Of a DNA stretch of 19,119 bases, positions 6,203-17,600 are shown one piece after another; the first letter of the stretch is position 1; every line of letters starts with the position of its first letter. The notes under the pieces were generated by a model. That model saw only the letters and a list, made by a program, of their open reading frames with translations, was not told the DNA's origin and ran no database searches. Source of the stretch: Ornithoclostridium sp949298505 (GTDB lineage Bacteria; Bacillota; Clostridia; Christensenellales; UBA3700); contig CASFWW010000054.1 in the NCBI GenBank assembly GCA_949298505.1, positions 1-19,119 on the forward strand, written 5' to 3'. The translations under genes and the position numbers were made by a program.

Positions 6203-9200
6203 CCTTGAATCCTCCCTTGCGCTTCTTTATTGCCATAGAGCCTATCGCGGCGGCTCCCACCGCGAGCGACAGACCTCCGACGGAAACGGATATCACCGTA
6301 GCGGCGAGTTTCTGATAGCCTGACATCGTTGCGCCTGCCTGCAAAGCCGCCACAACGGTCTCTTTTGCCGAGTTCATCAGCTCGTCATACTTCGTTTCGA
6401 GCGAACCGACGACCGCCTCGTAGGTGTCGCTCTTTTCGCCCGTCGCGTTATCCTGCCAGCCGAGTACGACGGCGATCTCGTTTGCGTTGGCGAAACTAAC
6501 TTCCGCATTCAGATAATTCCTTCCGACATACTCCTCAAGCACGTCGTAAGTGATGTTGGCGGTCACTTCTTTAGCCGCGCTTTGATTGTAATTTTCATTC
6601 TGCTTATAACGCAGATATACGGTTACGGTTCCCGCGACGTCAACGCTTATCCTGCCGTCCGCAGCGAGTTGAGAGAAAGTTCCGTTGTCGAAAGAATACT
6701 CAACTTCGCTTCTCTCGTTGACCGTGATCTCGATATAGCCGTAGCCCATACGAGCCGTCGCGTTTACCTCTCTTTCTGCGCGATCGACGGTGATCTCCAC
6801 GATGACCGCCTCCGCATCGGCATAGTTTTCAAGACCTTTGAGAACGAGCCCGACGTTGTAAGTTCCCGCGCCTAGGATGGTCTGACCGCTGTAAATGTTG
6901 ACATTTTCCGCAAGCGCTTCGTCGCCCGCCACAAGTCCGGTCACGGTATAGCTGACTGTGTCGACCGGGTTGACGATGCTGCCTGTATACACGATCTTTT
7001 CAGCGGTCGCATTGATCACGGGCGCAGCCGCCTTTGCGATCGTAAAGGTTGCGGTCGAAAGCGCGTTGACTTCATAGTTGCCGCTTCCGACGACCTCAGC
7101 CGCTCTGACATAGTAGGCGCCTGCGTTCACGGGAGCCGTCAGAGAATAATTCCTGCCGTCCTCAGAGTATTCAAACGTCACGCTGATCGTATCGTCGCCC
7201 ACCAGGTTGTTCCAGACTGCCGTAGCGCCTCCGTAAGCAATGCCGTCGTAAGTTTTTCCGTCAGCGCTTATCGTGCCGCTCAGAACGCGTTTGACGACGT
7301 TGAGCTTCGCCTCAAGCGGCTGACCGCCGTTGACCTCGTAGTTCGCGGCGTTGTCGAGCGTATAGCTTACGGTCACGGAAATCGCCGTGCCTGCGCCCGT
7401 TTCGCCCGCAACGTACTCTTCTGCATATTCGTAACCGGTCACCGTGAATTTATCGCTTCCGACCGTGCCTTCAGCCTTTACGAAATAAACCTCGTTGCCG
7501 CCGAGCGCGTTGCCGTAGATGACGGAATTGTCTTTCAGCGTCACAGTGATGGACGCCTTGGCAATATTCACGGTTGTTTCAGCCTGAGCCGCGTCCTCGT
7601 AGTTGGCAAGTCCGCTCAACGTTGCGGTGACGGTATAGTCGCCTGCGTTCAGCAGTCTGGCGAGACAAATGGTCTGTACCTGCGCCGCCAGGCTTTCATC
7701 ACCCGCGAACAAGCCTTCGACCGTAACGGTAACCACGTCCGCGAGCGCCTTTTCATTGCCGTCATAAACAAGTCCTTCCTTGGCGGTAAGTACTATCGTG
7801 GGCGCAGCCGCCTTGACGATGCTGAACTGCACGCCGTCCGCGATCTCGCCCATAGCGTAGTTGGGATTGTCGATCGCCGTGACCTTCACGTAATAGGTGC
7901 CGACGTCTATCGGCGCGTTGTTCACGTAGCTCACGCCGTCCATCGAATACTGAACGGTGCAGTTGACGACGTCGCCTTCGAGTATGCCTTCGCTGTCGAT
8001 ATACGCGTTTTCGTACGGCATGCCGTCATAAGCCGCTTCAGGCGCGACGACTGAGCCGTCTACCGTTCTCTTATCCACGGTCAGCTTGGCGATCACCGCT
8101 TCGCCGCCGTTGATCAGATAGTTGTCTGCATCCCCTGTCGTGAACGTAAAGTTCAGCACGACGTCCACGACGCTTCCCGCCGCCGTTTTCACGACGTAAT
8201 CGGTCGTGTATTCCGCAGTTACCGCATCCTCTCCGACAAGACCGTTCACCGAGGTGTAGAAGTCGGTCGAAGCGTAAGTCAGCTCGTCGCCGTAAGTCAC
8301 GTTCTTATCCGCCGTGACCACGGTCACCGCCGCTTTGTCGACGACGACCTCTTTGCCGACGATAACGACATCGTTATAGTTGTCTGCGTTTTCAACGCTG
8401 AAATTTGCCGCGGTTACGGTTATCTTTCCGCCCGCGCCTACTGCCGCCGCAACGTAAGTCTCGCCGCTTTCGGTGAGCGTCACCGTGTCGAAATCGTACA
8501 CATCGTAAACGCCGCTTATCGTCGGATCCGTGACGGACTCTCCGCCCGCCGCGCTGACCGCGCTTTCGCCGTACGCTATCTTCACGTCTATGCCCGAAAA
8601 GTCTATTGTCGGCGTGGCTTTTTCAACGTAATATTCTCCCACGCCAGCCGCGGAATCAACTATCTCGTAGTTTGCGTCTGCCGAAGTCGCGGTTATCCTG
8701 TAATATCCTGCGTTCTTCACTGCAGCAGCCGCGGTAAATTCACCGCCTTCGGTCGCGCTGTAAGTTATCGCATAAGTTTTGTTGAACGCGTCCGCGGTCG
8801 TCAGTCCGAAAGAAGTCTTGCCCTCACCGTCGTAGACCTTATTCTGCAAAGCCGCCCAGCTTGCGTTGGGGTTCTCGCCGGTGATATAGATCTTCCGGGT
8901 GACGACCTTTACTTCAAACGTAACGCTCGCCTCTTCGTAACGCTGACTCTTTAAAGTCGCAGTCACGGTGTAATTCGCCTCGCTTACGTTGAGCGCGTCG
9001 GCTATCTCAACGCCGTCTATCGAGAACACGAAATGATCGGTTTCCTCTTTGTCTTCGGCTTCGTAATCGACTGCCGCCAGAAGTTCTTTGACAAGCTTTT
9101 CTGCAGTATTGCGGTATTCGGTCGTGAACACGCCGCCAATCACCTTATCCGTCGTAAACACTCTTACTACCGCCGTTACCGTAAACGTGTAAACGTCTGT

Positions 9201-11612
9201 TCCGAGTTCGTAATTCGCATTGTCGAAAGTAACTTTTACGTAATATCTGTTCGACTCTGTCGGCATTTTTTCGTCCCAAACGATCGCATCCGCGCTCGTC
9301 GCGTATCCGTAGATAAACTCAAGCTCGTCGGGAAGCTGAGTATCGGGCATAAACTCAACCGTCTCGCCGTCCGTCACTTCTGCCGTCGTGAACTTATCCT
9401 TGACGAGAGAACCCGTTACCCGATATTTCGCGACGACCGCCGTAGTCGTTCCCGGAGTGAATTCGTAATTTGCCTCGTTACCGTTCATAAGGACGTCGGA
9501 TATGCCAAGAGTTATTTCTGTACCCGCCGCGGTCTTTTCGAGATAACCCGTCAGCGTATATCCGGTAAATTCGTCGGGAGCGATCACCGTCTCGCCGACC
9601 TCGACCCCGCCTACCGAAATTATGCTTACGGGGTTGTTGGTCTTTACCGTATCGAGACTGTCTCCGTAAGTTATCTTACCCGTGCCGTCAAAAGCTATCG
9701 AAACGGCGAGTTTCGCGATACTTATCGAGATTTTAGCGTCGTCCTTTACGTTCATCCTGTATATAGCTCCGTTTGCGCTGTCGATAAGATAATTGCCTTC
9801 GACGTTGGAAAGAGCTGCCTCTTCGACTCCCGCCGCGGCATACATTCCCTTATCGAGCGTAAACGCATATTCTCCAGCCGCGCCGCTGTTTGCTTTTTCG
9901 CCGCTGAACACGTTTATACTGCCCGTCTTGTCGCCCGCGACCGTCTTTACGCTGATATCTTTGAGATTATCAACGCCGTCGTAAGTCTTTGAGTACGAAT
10001 AAGTGTTGGTATCTTCTGCATAGGTAAAGCCATCCGCGATATCCGCGCTGCCCATCGTCATATAGTTAAGCGTGTACAGCTTACCGTAATCCTGCTGATT
10101 GCCTTCCGCGGTAAATTCTACGTTTGCGAACATATCCATCGCAAGATATATGTCGCCCGTCTCAGATCCGTCCGCGACTATCATATAGTTTTCGACGTTA
10201 TATACGTTATTCTCTCTGTCGGTAACGGAATAAAGTGCGTCTTTTCCTTCCGTCCAGACCGTCGACTGCTGAGCGGGAATTACCAGTTTACCGCCGCTTA
10301 CGTACACGGGCGCGGAAATATCGTAAACGATACCCCCGTTGAACGTTGCGTTGTCACCCATGACCCAGGTCGCACTCTGAGTGCTTGTCGAAGCGTAATA
10401 AACGTTTTTAATAGTTGTCAAGGAAGCTTCAGATCCGTTTTTACCGATAAGTGAACCGAAATTATCGCTGCTTGACTTCATATTATAACTTTTTAACTCA
10501 CCTGTGAACACATAGTTAAGTCCGTCAATATACACCGATCCTGATCCACCGTCGCTTGTCGCTTGGATTTCACCTATTATGCCGCCTGCATAGCCTGTAT
10601 TCGGTCTGCCTTTGATTGTTATCCCCAATATTGAGTCGTTTGCCGAATACGCTTCGTTAAAATTATATATCTTGCCCGCGCCTTCGAGATTGATGTTGGT
10701 CATAGTCAGAAGTCCGCTGTTTACTCTGCCGACAAAACCGCCAAGGATGTAATATCTTTCAACGCCGTCTTTTGCTCTCCAACCGCTAATGCCGAAGCCG
10801 CCGACAGAAGTATCGGAAAGATTTTCTTTGCCCGCGTTAGCGTTGACCGAAACCGTCGTCTCGTCTATCGTCGTATCTCCCGCAATATCACCTACAACAC
10901 CGCCGAGCATCAGATAATCAGACGCGCCGCTTTGTCTTTGAGAACTGTCGTAAAGATAATTTTCATTATTTTTATCTTTGCCATCAGCTCCGTCAGGAAC
11001 GCTTCCGTACGTTTTGTTGGATGCCCAGTTGAGGTCGACACGAACGTTCTCGATCTTTGCGTCGTTCGTTGACTGCCCCGCGATAATTCCAGCCATTACG
11101 CCGATGTTGTCAGCTCCTATCGAAAAGAGGCTGACCTCTATCTTAACGTTCTTGACCGTGCCTCCGTCTATCAGTTTGAACAGACCTCCGACCGCAGTAT
11201 CGCTTCCACTAAGCGAGCCTTCGATGCTTATCGTGATCGTATGACCGTTGCCGTCGAGAATACCTTTTAGCGTAGTCACGGTATCGTAACTGCTGATAGA
11301 AATATCCTCGGTCAAATAATAATACATATTCGTATTGTCTTTACCCGAAATATAACTGTTCCACCCGATCTGCGTTATCGCCTGCGCGGTATATCCTTCC
11401 GGCACGTTGGCGGTCGGGTCATAGTCTCCGGTTACGTCTCCGTTTGCCACATAGCCTTCGTCTACGGCAATTTCAGCCGCATACGCTGACTGCGCTCCGC
11501 CGCCCGTGACGATATTCTCAACCGTTTCGCCGAGAATAAAAGTCAGCGCGACTGTAATTATAAGAAGCAATGCGGTGATAACCGCCGCTATATCGTATCT
11601 TTTTCTTGTCAT
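6192..11612 (-). CDS. Giant membrane-anchored surface protein with GLUG-like and YDG/MBG Ig-like repeats
   Basis: 1806 residues, exported and anchored at the C-terminus. I chose the ATG at 11612, not the one at 11630, because AGAGGAGG lies exactly 7 bases before it. A hydrophobic signal (about 8-27) is followed by a likely signal peptidase site at AYAA (about 43-46). Residues about 115-440 contain GILDGNGHTI and repeats of the type GGxxGxI, as in GLUG-type beta-rich repeats of surface proteins. Residues about 630-1690 are a string of 80-100-residue Ig-like domains of YDG and MBG type (motifs VTYGD, YDG, NAGxY, NY). A helical stretch then precedes a membrane helix (about 1771-1790) and a basic tail (KKRKGG). 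There is no LPXTG motif, so it should be membrane- rather than wall-linked. No catalytic motif is visible. An adhesin or stalk role is inferred from the domains. Confidence 0.87.
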   Translation of the reverse strand: MTRKRYDIAAVITALLLIITVALTFILGETVENIVTGGGAQSAYAAEIAVDEGYVANGDVTGDYDPTANVPEGYTAQAITQIGWNSYISGKDNTNMYYYLTEDISISSYDTVTTLKGILDGNGHTITISIEGSLSGSDTAVGGLFKLIDGGTVKNVKIEVSLFSIGADNIGVMAGIIAGQSTNDAKIENVRVDLNWASNKTYGSVPDGADGKDKNNENYLYDSSQRQSGASDYLMLGGVVGDIAGDTTIDETTVSVNANAGKENLSDTSVGGFGISGWRAKDGVERYYILGGFVGRVNSGLLTMTNINLEGAGKIYNFNEAYSANDSILGITIKGRPNTGYAGGIIGEIQATSDGGSGSVYIDGLNYVFTGELKSYNMKSSSDNFGSLIGKNGSEASLTTIKNVYYASTSTQSATWVMGDNATFNGGIVYDISAPVYVSGGKLVIPAQQSTVWTEGKDALYSVTDRENNVYNVENYMIVADGSETGDIYLAMDMFANVEFTAEGNQQDYGKLYTLNYMTMGSADIADGFTYAEDTNTYSYSKTYDGVDNLKDISVKTVAGDKTGSINVFSGEKANSGAAGEYAFTLDKGMYAAAGVEEAALSNVEGNYLIDSANGAIYRMNVKDDAKISISIAKLAVSIAFDGTGKITYGDSLDTVKTNNPVSIISVGGVEVGETVIAPDEFTGYTLTGYLEKTAAGTEITLGISDVLMNGNEANYEFTPGTTTAVVAKYRVTGSLVKDKFTTAEVTDGETVEFMPDTQLPDELEFIYGYATSADAIVWDEKMPTESNRYYVKVTFDNANYELGTDVYTFTVTAVVRVFTTDKVIGGVFTTEYRNTAEKLVKELLAAVDYEAEDKEETDHFVFSIDGVEIADALNVSEANYTVTATLKSQRYEEASVTFEVKVVTRKIYITGENPNASWAALQNKVYDGEGKTSFGLTTADAFNKTYAITYSATEGGEFTAAAAVKNAGYYRITATSADANYEIVDSAAGVGEYYVEKATPTIDFSGIDVKIAYGESAVSAAGGESVTDPTISGVYDVYDFDTVTLTESGETYVAAAVGAGGKITVTAANFSVENADNYNDVVIVGKEVVVDKAAVTVVTADKNVTYGDELTYASTDFYTSVNGLVGEDAVTAEYTTDYVVKTAAGSVVDVVLNFTFTTGDADNYLINGGEAVIAKLTVDKRTVDGSVVAPEAAYDGMPYENAYIDSEGILEGDVVNCTVQYSMDGVSYVNNAPIDVGTYYVKVTAIDNPNYAMGEIADGVQFSIVKAAAPTIVLTAKEGLVYDGNEKALADVVTVTVEGLFAGDESLAAQVQTICLARLLNAGDYTVTATLSGLANYEDAAQAETTVNIAKASITVTLKDNSVIYGNALGGNEVYFVKAEGTVGSDKFTVTGYEYAEEYVAGETGAGTAISVTVSYTLDNAANYEVNGGQPLEAKLNVVKRVLSGTISADGKTYDGIAYGGATAVWNNLVGDDTISVTFEYSEDGRNYSLTAPVNAGAYYVRAAEVVGSGNYEVNALSTATFTIAKAAAPVINATAEKIVYTGSIVNPVDTVSYTVTGLVAGDEALAENVNIYSGQTILGAGTYNVGLVLKGLENYADAEAVIVEITVDRAEREVNATARMGYGYIEITVNERSEVEYSFDNGTFSQLAADGRISVDVAGTVTVYLRYKQNENYNQSAAKEVTANITYDVLEEYVGRNYLNAEVSFANANEIAVVLGWQDNATGEKSDTYEAVVGSLETKYDELMNSAKETVVAALQAGATMSGYQKLAATVISVSVGGLSLAVGAAAIGSMAIKKRKGGFKDEK
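6778..8336 (-). repeat. Tandem three-domain superrepeat (two copies, 780-base period)
   Basis: Within the 1806-residue protein the order YDG-type, MBG-type, third Ig-like type occurs twice in a row (8336 to about 7558, then about 7557 to 6778). The same junction sequence, giving KAAAP at the protein level and nearly identical DNA, occurs at 7020-7035 and 7800-7815, exactly 780 bases (260 codons) apart. Matching landmarks include VTYGD/VIYGN, AAYDG/KTYDG, IDVGTYYV/VNAGAYYV and LVYDG/IVYTG. Copies are clearly related but diverged in sequence, so the duplication is old and has been kept in phase. Confidence 0.75.
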
Positions 11613-11619
11613 CTTCTCG

Positions 11620-11627
11620 CCTCCTCT
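11620..11627 (-). promoter_or_regulatory. Ribosome-binding site that fixes the start of the 1806-residue protein
   Basis: AGAGGAGG reads 11627 to 11620 on the - strand, 7 bases from the ATG at 11612. It overlaps the stop codon of the upstream giant lipoprotein gene. The alternative ATG at 11630 has no such site and would translate the Shine-Dalgarno sequence itself as RGGE. Confidence 0.85.
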
Positions 11628-14600
11628 CATTCGCCGTCTGCCGGGGATTCTTCACCGGACGGGATCTCCGGTTCGGGCTCCGGTTGTTCGGGCTGCACTC
11701 TGTTCACGATGCTCATATAAACCGCGATCTCGACAGAGTGAACGTTGCCCGCAGCGTCTTTTACCGAAACGACGACCTTGAACGCCGTTGCGCCCTGCTC
11801 TTCAGCAGTCGTTCCGAGAGTGCTGTCGTAATATACGGTTTCTTCAGTCGGAACAAGTGCGCCGAAATCGAACGTTGCTTCGAGAGAAGCGGTTTCGCCT
11901 CCCTCGAAAACAGCCGTAAGGGTAGCGGTAGCGGTCGGAGCGGATACGGCTTCGTAAGAAGCGCCGTTTATCTCAACCGTTATCGTACCAGCCGTTTCGT
12001 CGTAAGTCGCATAATAGTCGCCCGTAATCTCGTCAAAGCCCGTAAGAATTTTTTCAGTAACGGTAACGGGGACTACAACGCTGTAAGTCTTGTTGTTGTA
12101 AACAAAGCTTGCCGCCGCGAGATATTCGCCGCCTTCAGCCGAGAAATCGACGCCGCTCACGTTCCAGTTCGTCACGGTAACGTTAAAGCTGTTTTCTCCG
12201 CTTCCTACGGTTATCTCAGACGGGAACTGTGCCGCGCCGCCCTCGCCGAACGGATCGACCGTAACGCCGTCTCCGATATACGCGAGAGATCCGCTGACCT
12301 TTACAGTCATAGCCTGCCTCTGATAGAACGCCGTCTGAAGCGCCGCGTCATCGGAATATCCGATCTCGGCATATACCGTAACGTCGTAGTCGCTCGCGTC
12401 GAACGTAAGCGTTTCGAAGTTGAGCTGATAGCCGTTTCTGTCAGTCCAGCGTATCGGAAGAGCGAGTACGTAGCCGTTGGTGAATTTCACCCACGCCGTG
12501 GTCGGGAAAAGCGCCGCTCTTTCTTCCGCGGTCATAGCGTTGAACGCTACGGCGTCAACGCTGACGGTATTCCTTCTGAGCGCCCTGTCGAAATAAATTC
12601 CTTCTATCACGTTGTTTTGCACGTCGATAGCGACCTCTCTGCTCCAGGTGAAGTACTCTGAGCCGCTCAGAACAGCCGTCGCGGAGTACGTTCCCGGGGT
12701 GTTGAAAGTCATTGTCGAGAAATCGAAATCCGTCGAGAAATCAACGGCTACTTCTTCAGACCACGCCTCTCCGTTATAAACGTAATTCGCGTCAACGGTA
12801 TTCGGCCACGGCGAGAAAGTCGAGCCCTCTGTCGCATTCAGCGCGTACAGATAATAGTCGTACGGATTGATAACGACCGTATTTTCTTCGCCGTCTATCG
12901 TAAGCGAGGTCACCTCTTTGCCCCTGATCCGTACCGTAAGTTCGAGTTCCTGAACGAGGTCGTCCTTTCCCACGGTTGCTATCGCGTTGAATTCGTAGTC
13001 TCCGAGATCTGACGGCAGTCTCGTCGCAAACGCTTCGAGAACTTCAGAGTCGACAGACCAGCTTTCAACGTCTATCGCGCCGTACTTTCCGTCGGGATAA
13101 GAGAAGAACAGCTGAGTCGGAAGCTGGCTCATGATATCGAGCGTGCTGTCGAACGCGTAAAGATCGAGTTCGTAGATTCCGCTTTCTCCGTTACTGCCGA
13201 GAGTGGTTATCGTGCTGTCGAGATATTCTACGTTCATGGTCGCAGTCATTCCGTTTCTGAACGTAACGTTCGCCTCGTATGTGCCGCCCTCTATCGTCGG
13301 CGAAGGCATGGTCAGATCCTTTATCGCAGAAAGCTCTACTCTGCGCGAGGATCCGTTCTCAAAATATACGGTAACAGACGACGGCGCGCTGTCATAAGCG
13401 TGAAGCGATACCGTATCGATAAGCGCGGGCTCAAGGTTGGGATATGCGGTTATCGTAAACTCTCTTTCTCTCTCTTCTCCGTTGGGGAAGGAAGCGACTG
13501 CCTTTCCTTTAAGAACCGTAGTCTCTCCGTTTTCGTTGTTCGCGTAATTCAGAAGTCCGAGAGAAGTCGTGCCGAGAACTATCTCATCGCCGTAACTTTG
13601 CGTATCCTCGTTCCACATATAGAACTTGACGTCCGCCTTCATTACATTAGTACCCTGCTGATAAACGGCGATCTTGTTGTAGAAATAGTCCCGGATAAAT
13701 TCGTAGTCGCTTGTCACAACGTCGTTTTCATAGGCAAGAGGATCAAACGTCATGTCGAATTCCATATTGCCCCAGTTGATAACGCCCGTCTGTCCGCTGC
13801 CGTCTGCCGTGTTGTCACCGTCCCCGACAGAACCGAAACAGTTGTAAAGATTTATCTCGGTCTTATACGTGTTGCTTCGCTGATTTGCGCCGTAAATCTG
13901 ATCGTTGTGCACGATATTGGTTTCGTTGGACACGCAATAACTGCCGTGATATTCCAGCACCTCTCCGTCAGAATTAGTGACAGCCCGATTGTAGTCGTAA
14001 CCTTCTATATAGATATTGGTCAGCGTGCCGTCCACCAGATTGAGTCCGACGTTTACTTCATTGTAAACGGGAAGCGGCAGTATCGATTTGATTATGTCGT
14101 AAACTATTCCGTTCAACAAATCTTTTATTGCGCCGTCCAATAGCCATGCTCCTACCTCGGTAGCATAGTCTGCAACTAACTTGTAGACGATTTGGTAAAG
14201 TTCGTTACTCAGCGTTGACCAGAACGCATTGTAGTTCGTTCTGTCCCAGTTGACGTACTTAAGATAATGCGCGCTGAACATATCGGGAGCCAGCTTGCTG
14301 AGGTCGATCTGAGATTCAGAACCGAACACCAGTTTCCCCATAATATCGTCTATCAGCTTATTGAACGTATACGGATCAAGTCCCACGTTGACGTTAAAGG
14401 TACCCGTAGAGCGCAACGATATATCTATGCCTCCGCTGAGCAGTTCGTTGATATCGAGGTCGTCGAATATGTCGGTCTCGATCGTAAGTCCGCCCTCTTC
14501 AGTCGTCGTTTCGCTTTCAGTCGTATCTGTTTCCGGCATTTCCATTTCAACGCCGTTTTCGGTGAATACAAGAGAGTCTATTATGCTCTGCATCGCGCCC

Positions 14601-17600
14601 GAAAGCATGCCTACGATATCCATCTGGAACGCAAGCATGTCTCCTACGATGCTTGCAAGGTCTATCGTAAACATAACCTGTACCGTAAACTTTCCGGGGA
14701 CGAGTACGATCCTCATATTCTTACCGGTACCGTCCGCACCCAGCGCGTCGTCAGAGTAATCGAGTACGATATGCAACAGAGCGTCGTCAGCGTAAACCGT
14801 CGTCGTATTGTTGAACCTGTCCTCGCTGCTGATAAGGTACAGTGATATCACAAGGGTCTCAGGATCCACGCTGTCGCTCGTGCCGTCGAGCGCAAATTTG
14901 CCCTCGCCTTTAACGACGTTCTTTATCCTTATGCGCAGATAGCTGTTGTTGGGACTGCTTTCTATATTGTTGTTGAGGATATCCAGGTTGAAGTCCATGT
15001 TCAGGCACTTGAGCAGACTTCTTGCCATCGCCTCGCCGTCGGTAGCGTCCAGCTTTTTGTCGGAATCGTTCGTCACGGTGAAGTCTTCAGCCGGCTTAAG
15101 CTGAAGCTCTGCCGTCAGGTTGAAGGTGTCGTTTACGGATACCGGCAATTTTATTATGCCGCCGTCAATGTCGATCTCGCCTTCGTTGACCTCAATCTTG
15201 ACGCCCAGGGTCGTGCCTAGAAGCGCGGTGACGATCGTATCGAAAGCGGAAGCCGCGATATTCGCCTTGATCACCCCATCGTAAATCGAGATGTCGCCGA
15301 GGATAGCCGCAATGATCGCCTTGGTATCCGTGCCTTCAGCCGTCTGGTCGCCCGTTGTCGCGCCGTCTTCACCCGTTTCCGAAGTCGTGCCTGCGCCGGT
15401 GATAAGCTGAGTCAGAAGGGCGCCGATATCGGTGTCTCTGAGCACTCCGACCTTCTCGTCAAGCATAGTGAACAGACTGGTCGCGAGTTCGCTGTTTTTC
15501 ACCATGAATTCAAACAGTCCCAGCCCTTCGAGATCGACGTAAAGGTTTCCTTCCTGTATTCCGAGAGAAACTATCTTCTTCTGCTCGTATCTGAGTTCAA
15601 GATATATCTTGGTGTCCAGCGGACTGTCGAGATGTATATCCCATCTGAGGTCAAGATACAGATTCGCGTCGTTCTTGTCCAGCTGGAGATTGATCGGGAA
15701 GCCGATATAGCTGCCCTCTTTTGCTAATATATTGTTGATCATGGACGCGATGTCTATCGTGTCTTTTTCGTTGGCGATCTGCAAGGTCATGCTCGCCTGC
15801 ATCGAGTTGGCAAGATCAAACACGACGTCGTACAGGTTGTCTTCAGCCGTAACCGCCTTTTCTTTTCCTCTCTCGACAGCCGCTTCAAGATTTGTCGTCG
15901 AGCCTATCGAGATCGGATAGCTTTCCGTGCCCGTCTCGAGCGCGAGAGTGAAGTCTCCGTATTCGGTCGGAAGCGCGGTGTCTCCGTCGTAAGTCGTGAC
16001 CTTGGGGAGAGTGCCGGCAACGTCAAGCGTAACGCCCTTCGTGCTCAGCGAGACATCAACGGAAAGGTCTACCGCTTCGGGGCTGATGCCCGTGTTTACG
16101 CCCAGCGTTTCGAGAAGCTTTATTATCGTCGCAAAGGCAACGTTTGCGGTGATCTTGTCCGCGTTGATCCCGATCAGGACCGCACCCGCTTCCGTAAGCT
16201 CCGTGCCGCCCGCCGTGCCGTCGCTTTCGGTCATGATCAGGCTTTCCGCCTGAGACGAACCGCCGATGAGACCGCCGAGATCGAACGCAAGGTCGAAATC
16301 AGTCAGGTTTTCACCGTTGATCTGTATGTTGTCTATCAGTTCCGTAACTATATTCGCAAAATCCAATTCAAACTTATAGACAGGGAGCGTCATGAACTGC
16401 GTCTTTATGCCGCTGAGGTCGAGAAGTACGTTGGAAATGCCGTTCTCGTAGTAGCCGTAAACGCCGACGAGGATATCCCCGCCCGTCTTTTTGAGTTCGA
16501 GCGCGAGTTTGCTGTTATCGGGCTTCTCCTTGTCGATCGAGAACGCCGCGAGAAGGTCTATACCCGCCTCGTATCTGTCGCCCTCCGCATTATTCGCGGA
16601 AAGCCCGAGCACGGGATTGTCGCTGCCGGTATCCAGACCGAAATTCGCAAGCAGTTTGCCGAGCGCGTATTCCGCCGCCTCGACGCTGAGCGAACCGTGA
16701 GCGTTTATTTCTACGCCCGCAAGCACGGAGTAGATCATCTCTCCGAGATTGGACGTGTAATTATCCCCGTCCGTACGCTCTGCGATGTAGCTCTCAAGAT
16801 CCTGCATCGTGCCTTCAAGGAAGCCGATGTTGAAATTGTGCACTCTCAGCGTCGCGTTCAGGGGATCGCTCTCGTCTCCAAGATCTACGTTCGCCACAAC
16901 GTCTTCAACGCTGTTATCGCCAAAGTTGACAGAAAGACTCATGTTGCTGAGTCCCGCCGGAAGAACTATCTTGTTTTCCTCTCCGAGGAAACCGTTGATC
17001 ACGTCGAAGAACTTCTGATTGACTTCTACGATGATGCTGTCGCCTTCAGCGTCCACATATACGTTTTCCTGCAAGCCGATAACGCCGGCAACCGCGCCGA
17101 TAAGACCGCTGATCGTCGGGCTGATGACCGCCTTGATCTCTCCGTCCTCGTCGCTCAGAGTCGCTTCTATCATATTGCCCGAAGACAAAGACAACGTCTT
17201 CGCCTCGTCAAAGTCTGTGCCGAGCGCCTCGTCGATCGCCGTCGTGATCAGACTGACGAGATCGCCTATCAGCGCGTCCAGATTTGCTTCTATTCTGATG
17301 TTTTTCGCGTTCCAGTAGTCAGGGATCAGATCTGACAGCGAAACGTAGAACGCCCCTTCTTTATAGTAAATTCCCAGGACAGGGGTCTCGCCCGTCGGCT
17401 GACCGTCCGCGCCGAGCACGTACAGATCCAGGGCAATGAGATTTCTGTCTACAGAAGCGCTTTCATAGTTCAGATCAAGATCCACTCTCGCCGACAGCCT
17501 GAACCCGAACTCCCCGTCTATTATCAGAGTATTTTCGGGAACCGGCACGTCGTCGGTAAACAGTCCGATCAGCTTCGCGACGTCAAGCCCGCTTTCGGGC

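Noticed and set aside
9033..9992. 319-residue + strand frame opposite the MBG-repeat gene, and similar long + frames at 11606-12661, 13400-14143, 14267-14845, 16697-17335 and 18161-18985
   Set aside because: They are antisense to strongly supported genes, are rich in Arg/His/Tyr/Val without domain motifs, and have no convincing ribosome-binding sites; they arise from the codon bias of the opposite strand.
11613..11630. Start at 11630 for the 1806-residue protein
   Set aside because: It has no ribosome-binding site, and its first codons are the Shine-Dalgarno sequence for the ATG at 11612.
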